A stretch of 64,000 nt of DNA from Niveibacterium terrae (GTDB lineage: Bacteria; Pseudomonadota; Gammaproteobacteria; Burkholderiales; Rhodocyclaceae), in assembly GCF_048213115.1 (NCBI RefSeq), contig NZ_CP172404.1:1736001-1800000 (forward strand), written 5' to 3'. The notes beneath the pieces were generated by a model that worked only from the letters and a program-made list of their open reading frames with translations, was not told the origin of the DNA and made no database searches. The position numbers and the translations under genes are program-made. Shown here in pieces: positions 29,095 through 36,700 of the stretch. The number at the start of each line of letters is the position of its first letter. Within the stretch, counting starts at the first letter, position 1.

Positions 29095-29664
29095 ATGAAG
29101 ACGATCATCGCCTGCGACATTCATGGCATCCATGCCGAGCTCCGGGCGCTGTGCGCTCCGCTCGGCGAAGCTCTGACTTTTCTGTCCCCATGGGAGGGCG
29201 AGGGCTGCCCGTTCGCGAGCGAAGCGCTGGCCCATCAGGCGCTGATTGCGGAGCGCGGAATCGAAACCTATGCGGACAGGATTGCGGAATGCGCCGCAGG
29301 CGAGCCGGTTTTTCTGATCGCGTTCAGCGTCGGCGCGACCGCCGCCTGGCTCCACGCCTGCTCGGGCGAGGCTCATCCGGAGAGCGCTGCGGTGTTGTTC
29401 TACGGTTCGCGAATCCGCGAGCACGCGCAGCGCGTGCCGAAGTTTCCGGTCGAAGCGATCTTCGCCGAGCGTGAAGCCTCGTTCGAGCCCGCAGCGCTCG
29501 TCGCCGCGCTCAAGCGCGAGAGGGTTCGCTGCGCGATCGTGCCGGGCACGGCCCACGGCTTCATGAACCCGTGCTCAGTGAATTTCGTCCCCGATCTCGC
29601 CGACCGCTGGGTTGGCGAGATCGGCAAACGGCTCGATGCCTGGAGTGCGCATCAGGGCTTGTGA
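29095..29664 (+). CDS. Dienelactone hydrolase-like alpha/beta hydrolase
   Basis: The 189-residue protein resembles the small dienelactone-hydrolase branch of alpha/beta hydrolases. The putative nucleophile is the serine in LIAFSVGATAAW and the histidine lies in PGTAHGFMNP. A downstream acidic residue could complete the triad. No signal peptide is seen. The elbow lacks the classical GxSxG first glycine, so catalytic activity is uncertain. It follows comEC by 38 bases on the same strand. The substrate is unknown. Confidence 0.75.
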   Translation: MKTIIACDIHGIHAELRALCAPLGEALTFLSPWEGEGCPFASEALAHQALIAERGIETYADRIAECAAGEPVFLIAFSVGATAAWLHACSGEAHPESAAVLFYGSRIREHAQRVPKFPVEAIFAEREASFEPAALVAALKRERVRCAIVPGTAHGFMNPCSVNFVPDLADRWVGEIGKRLDAWSAHQGL

Positions 29665-29699
29665 GCAGTCCGCCGCGCAGGCGGCGGACGCATCAGGAC

Positions 29700-30572
29700 T
29701 CAGCCGAAGTTGCCGGTATCCACCCATTCGGCCGAGATCAGCGACCACCAGTCCACGGCCAGACCTTTGAGCACATAGTCATAGGGAAGCCAGCCGTAGC
29801 CGCCATCTCCCCAGCCCGTGCCCCAGGAGTTGCGGATCAGCAGCGCGCCGGTCGTCGGAGCCGCGCCGGCGTTGGTGTTCTTGATCTGGATCGTGTCGTC
29901 GTAGCCGGCGACGACGACCGCGTGGCCGCCGACGATCTTGTCGGCCGCGGTCGGGAAGGGGATCGCGCCGTGGTTCGCGACGTTCGCCTGAGTGTAAGAG
30001 CTATAGACCGTGAAGCCGAAGAAGGCCGGAAGTCCCGCGGCCAGATTGGTCTTGATCTTGGTCAGCAGCGCGGTTTTGCTGGTTCCGGACGGATCGAGGC
30101 GGTAGTACTTCAGGGCCTGATAGTTGCTGCCGAAAGCGTACAGAAAGGCGCTGGGCTCGAGGTCGAATTTGCTGACGTCGTAAGGCCAGTAGCTTTCGGG
30201 CGGCACCCCGAACAACACCAACGCTTCCATCGTGCTGCGCAGATAGGCTCCGGTGTCACCGGTCCATTGGAGCAGGTTGCGGGTGCTCTTGTACAGGAAG
30301 AGGCGAGAAGCGTCGATATGCTTGCCGTAGGCGCGGCGCTCGAAGTATTCGAGCAAACCGACTCCGGCGTTCGCGGTGCAGGAACCCAGGCTCTTCTGGT
30401 CTTCGATCGGCGAGAACCAGGCGCGCAGGTCAACGCTGGCCGGCAGCGCGGCCGGAGCCACCTTGACCTTGTTGAGCAGGTTTTTGACGCGAGTGTCTTC
30501 CGGCGTGTAGTCCTTGATGCTGGGCAGGTCACGCATCCAGCCAAAACTGACCGGTTCTGTCGATTCAGACAT
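29700..30572 (-). CDS. Papain-like C1 family cysteine peptidase
   Basis: The 290-residue protein shows all the papain-family residues. The oxyanion glutamine is in PIEDQKSLGSC, the nucleophile cysteine in the same motif (GSCTAN replaces the usual GSCWAF), the histidine in GGHAVVVAGYDD and the asparagine in IRNSWGTGWGDGGYGWLPYDYV. There is no signal peptide and only a short N-terminal segment (ESTEPVSFGWMRDLPSIKDYTP), so it lacks a long inhibitory propeptide. ATG 30572 is placed six bases after an AAAGGAG ribosome-binding site. It may act inside the cell or be exported by a signal-independent route. Confidence 0.88.
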   Translation of the reverse strand: MSESTEPVSFGWMRDLPSIKDYTPEDTRVKNLLNKVKVAPAALPASVDLRAWFSPIEDQKSLGSCTANAGVGLLEYFERRAYGKHIDASRLFLYKSTRNLLQWTGDTGAYLRSTMEALVLFGVPPESYWPYDVSKFDLEPSAFLYAFGSNYQALKYYRLDPSGTSKTALLTKIKTNLAAGLPAFFGFTVYSSYTQANVANHGAIPFPTAADKIVGGHAVVVAGYDDTIQIKNTNAGAAPTTGALLIRNSWGTGWGDGGYGWLPYDYVLKGLAVDWWSLISAEWVDTGNFG

Positions 30573-30788
30573 GAACATCTCCTTTGTTGAGGGGCTCCAT
30601 CGAGGAGCGGAGCATGCTTCCCGTTCCCTGCCTTGGCAAGGGGAACGCACGCTCTCCGTTGGATGGGGCTGACCGAGTTTTACGATAGGCTCCTTTCCGG
30701 GTTATGCAAGCGGGATGGCTGGTGGCCGGGCTGGCTCTTGGCGAGGGCGGTGATAGACTGAATGATCGCCTGACGCCGGAGGTGGAAC

Positions 30789-31688
30789 GTGTGCTCAGCT
30801 CTCAGAAGCGGGTTAGGAGATGCGGTCATCGCGCACTCATACCGCGAGCGGAGTGTGCTGTGCGCGGATCCGCACGGCCTGCACCGGATGGCCTTTGTCG
30901 AGTGGGGCGCTCCGGACAATCCCCGGGTGCTGATCTGTGTCCACGGTCTGACGCGCAACGGCCGTGATTTCGACGATCTGGCCCGGGCGATGGCCTCCGA
31001 CTACCGGGTGCTGTGCCCGGACATCGTCGGGCGAGGGCGCAGCGGCTGGCTGCCGGCCGGAACCCATTACGTCGTGCCCCAATATGTCTCCGACATGATG
31101 GTGCTGATCGCCCGCAGCGGTGCCGAAACCGTCGATTGGGTCGGCACTTCGCTAGGCGGACTGATCGGCATCGCGATCGCCTCCCAGCCCCTGTCACCGA
31201 TAGGCCGCCTCGTGCTCAACGATATCGGCCCCGAACTGAGCGCCGAATCCCTGCACCGGATTGCCCAGTACCTGGGTTTGGCGCCGGTCTTTGCCGATCG
31301 CGGGCAGGCCGAGCAATACATCAGGATGACCGGCGCATCGTTCGGCAAGCTCTCCGATGCGCAGTGGCGGCACCTGACCGACTATTCGATCCGCCCCCAT
31401 GTCGGCGGAGGGTGCGAGCTTCGTTACGATCCCGCGATCGGATCGGCTTTCCGCTCGGCGCTGCAGAAGCACGACATCGAGCTGTGGCCGCTCTGGGAGG
31501 CCATCAGTGTGCCGACCCTGGTTCTGCGTGGGGCTGAGTCAGACCTGCTGAGCGTCGATACGCTTGAGCGGATGAAGACGAGCGGCCCGCGGCCTGAAGT
31601 TGTCGAGTTCGCCGGAGTCGGGCACGCTCCGGTCCTGATGGATTTCGAGCAGATCGAACCGGTACGGGATTTTCTGTTGCAGGTTTGA
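30789..31688 (+). CDS. Alpha/beta-fold hydrolase
   Basis: The 299-residue protein shows the classical fold: VLICVHGLTRNGRDFDDLARAM (oxyanion HG), nucleophile elbow WVGTSLGGLIGIAIA, acid in LVLRGAESDLLS and histidine in EFAGVGHAPVLMD. The GTG at 30789 has a good GGAGG ribosome-binding site six bases upstream and no nearby ATG. Close relatives in betaproteobacteria are uncharacterised esterases or haloalkane-dehalogenase-like proteins. It is transcribed divergently from the C1 peptidase. Confidence 0.88.
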   Translation: MCSALRSGLGDAVIAHSYRERSVLCADPHGLHRMAFVEWGAPDNPRVLICVHGLTRNGRDFDDLARAMASDYRVLCPDIVGRGRSGWLPAGTHYVVPQYVSDMMVLIARSGAETVDWVGTSLGGLIGIAIASQPLSPIGRLVLNDIGPELSAESLHRIAQYLGLAPVFADRGQAEQYIRMTGASFGKLSDAQWRHLTDYSIRPHVGGGCELRYDPAIGSAFRSALQKHDIELWPLWEAISVPTLVLRGAESDLLSVDTLERMKTSGPRPEVVEFAGVGHAPVLMDFEQIEPVRDFLLQV

Positions 31689-31894
31689 AAAAATCACTGC
31701 CTTTGCGGCGTCTTTTTGATCCAGATGGAGCACGAAAGCGCGCTGTTGTGGCTTACTGATGCGTTCCCGGGCGCAGGTTTCGCCGGCCCGGGTTCGGGCC
31801 AATCGTGCTCAAGGCACGGCGGATCCGAAGCATTCCCGGGCGTTTGTTGCCCCGTCGAAAAGCCTCCCCCAAGGCGTTCTGAGGAAACAAGATC

Positions 31895-33532
31895 ATGGCT
31901 CACCCTCTTGCCGGCAAGCCGGCTCCCAGCGAAGTTCTGACCGATATCCCTGCGTTGCTCGCCGCCTATGCCAGCACCGTGCCGGACGTCAATGTGCCGA
32001 CGCAGCGTGTCGCTTTCGGCACCAGCGGTCACCGCGGCAATGCTTTTGCCGGCAGCTTCAACGAAGCGCACATCCTCGCGATCACCCAGGCGGTTTGCGA
32101 ATACCGCGCCAAGCAGGGCATCAACGGTCCGCTCTACCTGGGCAAGGACACTCACGCGCTGTCCGGCCCCGCGCAGAAGAGCGCGATCGAAGTGCTCGCC
32201 GCGAACGGAGTCGATACCCGGATCCAGGAGGATGACGGCTATACGCCGACCCCGGTGATCTCGCGCGCGATCCTCGTCTACAACCGCGATAACGAAGGCC
32301 CACGCGCCGACGGCATCGTGATCACGCCTTCGCACAACCCGCCCCAGGACGGCGGCATCAAGTACAACCCGCCGCACGGCGGTCCGGCCGACACCGACAT
32401 CACCGGCTGGGTCGAAGCGCGCGCCAATGAACTGCTGGCCGACGGCAACCGCGGCGTCAAGCGCCTGCCTTACGCTGAGGCGCTGTCCGCGCCGACGACG
32501 CACCAGGAAGACTTCGTGATGCCCTATGTCCGCGATCTGGGGTCGGTCATCGACTTCGACGCGATCCGCGCGGCGAAGCTGAAGATCGGCGTCCACCCGC
32601 TGGGCGGCGCCGCGGTCGCGTACTGGAAGCCGATCGCCGAGACTTATGGCCTGGACATCGAGGTCGTGAACGCGGCCGTCGATCCGGCTTTCTCGTTCAT
32701 GACACTCGATCACGACGGCAAGATCCGGATGGACTGCTCCAGCCCCTACGCGATGGCGAGCCTCGTCGCGCTCAAGGACAAGTTCGACATCGCCTGGGGC
32801 AACGACGCTGACGTCGACCGTCACGGCATCGTCACCCCCTCGGTCGGCCTGCTCAATCCGAACCACTACCTCGCGGTCGCGATCAACTACCTGTTGACCC
32901 ACCGTCCGCAGTGGCCGGCGACGGCCGCGGTCGGCAAGACCCTGGTCTCGTCGGCGCTGATCGACCGTGTCGTCGGCGGTCTTGGCCGCAAGTTCCTCGA
33001 AGTGCCGGTCGGCTTCAAGTGGTTCTCGGGCGGCCTGTTCGAGGGCAGCTTCTGCTTTGGCGGCGAGGAGAGCGCCGGAGCGTCCTTCCTGCGCCGCGAT
33101 GGCTCGGTCTGGACCACCGACAAGGACGGCATCATCCTGGGCCTGCTCGCGGCCGAGATCACCGCGGTGACCGGCAAGGATCCGGGCGTCCATTACCAGG
33201 AGCTGGCCGCGAAGTACGGCGCGCCGTTCTACACGCGGATCGACGCGGCCGCGACGCCGGCCCAGAAGGCCGCGTTCAAGAGCCTGACCGGCGAGAAGGT
33301 CGCTGCCTCGACTCTGGCCGGGGACGCGATCACCGCGAGGCTGACCCGTGCGCCGGGCAATGATGCGCCGATCGGCGGTCTGAAAGTGACGACCGCGAAC
33401 GGCTGGTTCGCGGCCCGTCCGTCCGGCACCGAGGACATCTACAAGGTCTATGCGGAGAGCTTCGTCAGCGCCGAGCATCTGCAGAAAATCGTCGAGGAAG
33501 CCCAGCAGATCGTCACCGACGCGCTGGCCTGA
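31895..33532 (+). CDS. pgm: Phosphoglucomutase (alpha-D-glucose phosphate-specific)
   Basis: The 545-residue enzyme interconverts glucose 1-phosphate and glucose 6-phosphate. The phospho-serine loop is ITPSHNPPQDGG (S146, as in E. coli Pgm). The metal-binding loop is NDADVDRHGI, the sugar-binding region GGEESAGASFLRR and the phosphate-binding loop RPSGTEDIYKVYAES. ATG 31895 follows GAGGAAAC. It is monocistronic with a strong terminator. The secreted isoamylase 5.8 kb downstream suggests glycogen or starch use, but they are not one operon. Confidence 0.96.
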   Translation: MAHPLAGKPAPSEVLTDIPALLAAYASTVPDVNVPTQRVAFGTSGHRGNAFAGSFNEAHILAITQAVCEYRAKQGINGPLYLGKDTHALSGPAQKSAIEVLAANGVDTRIQEDDGYTPTPVISRAILVYNRDNEGPRADGIVITPSHNPPQDGGIKYNPPHGGPADTDITGWVEARANELLADGNRGVKRLPYAEALSAPTTHQEDFVMPYVRDLGSVIDFDAIRAAKLKIGVHPLGGAAVAYWKPIAETYGLDIEVVNAAVDPAFSFMTLDHDGKIRMDCSSPYAMASLVALKDKFDIAWGNDADVDRHGIVTPSVGLLNPNHYLAVAINYLLTHRPQWPATAAVGKTLVSSALIDRVVGGLGRKFLEVPVGFKWFSGGLFEGSFCFGGEESAGASFLRRDGSVWTTDKDGIILGLLAAEITAVTGKDPGVHYQELAAKYGAPFYTRIDAAATPAQKAAFKSLTGEKVAASTLAGDAITARLTRAPGNDAPIGGLKVTTANGWFAARPSGTEDIYKVYAESFVSAEHLQKIVEEAQQIVTDALA

Positions 33533-33550
33533 TCCTTCCTCTGCGCCATC

Positions 33551-33580
33551 AAAAAGCCCGGCCTTGCGCCGGGCTTTTTT
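33551..33580 (+). terminator. Rho-independent terminator of pgm
   Basis: An 8-bp GC-rich stem (33555-33562 with 33568-33575) is extended by A-T pairs and runs into six T. It starts 18 bases after the pgm stop. Confidence 0.92.
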
Positions 33581-33744
33581 GGGTCCGGCTAATGCGGTGG
33601 GGGCTTCATCTTTTTCTGATGGTTTTTCCAATAACTGCACAAAAATCCTCAATTCGGAAATTTTTGCACCATCTGTATGGAATTTTGTGATAATTCGTAA
33701 ATCCTTTGTTCCCCTATCCTCCGCCGGAAAATCGGCCTTTCCCG

Positions 33745-36700
33745 ATGTCCAAGTCATTTTTTGTTCGACTGCCCGCGCTGATGCGCGGGCTTTGTCTTTC
33801 CCTGCTGCTGTTCGCGGCATTCCTCTCTTCAGCCAACGCGGCGGTGACGGCGGGACTCCTCGATTTCAACAGCGGGTCTGTTGGAGGGGCAGTCTCCAGC
33901 CAGAATTCGCTTAACTTCATAGGGTCAGGGTGGTTCTACGACAACGGGACTGCGATGGTCATAAGCGGGAATGGGGCGTTCATCATTCCAGGAACGGTTA
34001 CAAGTTATCAGGCGGCATCAAGCACTGGTCCCGGCACAAGTTCAAACCCGGGCATCATCAAGGTCGCCAGCACAGGCGATGCATTCAGCCTGACTTCGGT
34101 GCGGGTCGGTGGCTCTGGCTCGGATCCGTTCGTGACGATTGTCGGGTACAGGTCGGGGGGGGCGGTCGCGTCGACGAGCTGCTCTATCCCCGCGAGCAGC
34201 TTCAATTTCTGTTCGATCAACTTTACCGACATCGACGAAGTCCACTTTTACAGCAATACGGGCGATTTCGCGCTCGACGATCTGGCCGTTGCACCCTATG
34301 TCGCTCCGCTCACCGTCTCGCCCAGCAGCTTGAGCGCTGCGGCGGTTGGTTCTGCCTATAGCGCGACGATTTCCGCCAGCGGGGGAACCGCACCTTATGC
34401 CTATGCGGTGACGAGCGGCAGCCTGCCGGCAGGCTTGAGTCTCTCCAGCGCCGGCGTTCTGAGTGGTATCCCCACCACGAGCGGTAATTCCAGCTTCACG
34501 GTGACCGCTACAGATTCGGCGACTCAGCAGGCCTTCGGCAGCAAAGCCTATACGCTGGCTGTTGCTCCGGTTGTGCCTGGCGCGCCGACGGGGGTCAGTG
34601 CGACGGCAGGCAACGGTCAGGCTTCGGTGAGCTTCACTGCGCCGAGCTCGAACGGCGGCACAGCGATCACCGGCTATACGGTCACGTCCAACCCGGGCGG
34701 TTTCACGGGTACAGGGGCGAGTGGCCCGATCACGGTGAGCGGGCTCACGAACGGTACGGCTTATACGTTTACCGTCACGGCGTCGAACTCAGTCGGGAGC
34801 GGGGCGGCTTCGGCGGCGTCGAGCAGCGTGACGCCGAAGGCGGGCCAGACGATCACGTTTGCGAATCCGGGTGCGCAGAGCTTCGGCACGACGCCGAGTT
34901 TGACGGCGACGGCAAGCTCGGGCCTGACCGTCAGCTTTTCTTCCGCCACGACTGGCGTCTGCACGGTCACGACGGGGGGAGTCCTGAGCTTCGTAACGAC
35001 GGGGACCTGCACGATCGACGCAGATCAGATCGGTAACAGCAGCTATTCCGCCGCAACGACGGTGAGTCGTAGCTTCGCCGTGAACGCGGTCGCGCCCGGC
35101 GCGCCGACGGGGGTCAGTGCGACGGCAGGCAACGGTCAGGCTTCGGTGAGCTTCACTGCGCCGAGCTCGAACGGCGGCACAGCGATCACCGGCTATACGG
35201 TCACGTCCAGCCCGGGCGGTTTCACGGGTACAGGGGCGAGTGCCCCGATCACGGTGAGCGGGCTCACGAACGGTACGGCTTATACGTTTACCGTCACGGC
35301 GTCGAACTCGGCTGGGAGCGGGGCGGCTTCGGCGGCGTCGAGCAGCGTGACGCCGAAGGCGGGCCAGACGATCACGTTTGCGAATCCGGGTGCGCAGAGC
35401 TTCGGCACGACGCCGAGCTTGACGGCGACGGCAAGCTCGGGCCTGACCGTCAGCTTTTCTTCCGCCACGACTGGCGTCTGCACGGTCACGACGGGGGGAG
35501 TCCTGGGCTTCGTAACGACGGGGACCTGCACGATCAACGCGGATCAGGCTGGAGATAGCAGTCTTTCCGCCGCAACGACGGTGAGCCGTAGCTTCGCCGT
35601 GAACGCGGTCGCGCCTGGCGCTCCGACGATAGGCACCGCAACGGCAGGCAACGGTCAGGCTTCGGTGAGCTTCACCGCGCCGAGCTCGAACGGCGGCGCG
35701 GCGATCACCGGCTATACGGTCACGTCCAACCCGGGCGGTTTCACGGGCACAGGGGCGAGTGGCCCGATCACGGTGAGCGGGCTCACGAACGGTACGGCTT
35801 ATACGTTTACCGTCACCGCGACGAACTCGGCTGGGAGCGGGGCAGCTTCGGCGGCTTCCAATCCGGTCTCCCCCATCGCTTTGCCGGTCGCGAGCGCGGT
35901 CAGCGCGACAGTCGCTTACGGCAGCAACGGCAATGCGATCACGTTGAACCTCTCCGGGGGCGCGGCGACCAGCGTCGCGGTCGCGGGGGCTGCGAGCCAC
36001 GGCACGGCCACCGCGAGTGGCACCAGCATCACCTACACGCCGGCGGCAGGCTATTCGGGCTCCGACTTCTTCTCCTACACGGCGACGAACGGGGGCGGCA
36101 CATCAGCCCCTGCGACGGTCTCGATCACGGTGGCGCCGCAAGCTCCGGTCGCGAGCGCGGTCAGCGCGACGGTGGCCTACGGTAGCAGCGGCAATGCGAT
36201 CACGTTGAACCTCTCCGGGGGCGCCGCGACCAGCGTCGCGGTCGCGGGGGCTGCGAGCCACGGCACGGCCACCGCGAGTGGCACCAGCATCACCTACACG
36301 CCGGCGGCAGGCTATTCGGGCTCCGACTTCTTCTCCTACACGGCGACGAACGGGGGCGGCACATCAGCCCCTGCAACGGTCTCGATCACGGTGGCGCCGC
36401 AAGCTCCGGTCGCGAGCGCGGTCAGCGCGACGGTGGCCTACGGTAGCAGCGCCAATGCGATCACGTTGAACCTCTCCGGGGGCACGGCGACCAGCGTCGC
36501 GGTCGTGGGGGCAGCGAGCCACGGCACGGCCACCGCGAGCGGCACCAGCATCACCTATACGCCGGCGGCAGGCTATTCGGGCTCCGACTTCTTCACCTAC
36601 ACGGCGACGAACGGGGGCGGCACATCAGCCCCTGCGACGGTCTCGATCACGGTGATGTCGCTGACGAGTCAGACGATCTCCTTTGTGAATCCCGGAACGC

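Noticed and set aside
31694..33820. A 708-codon minus-strand open frame over pgm
   Set aside because: The plus strand encodes a complete phosphoglucomutase with catalytic motifs. The antisense frame crosses the pgm terminator and shows no domain.
34582..36673. Tandem repeats as a possible CRISPR array
   Set aside because: The units are 519 and 261 bases long, keep the reading frame and encode protein modules. There are no short repeats with unique spacers.
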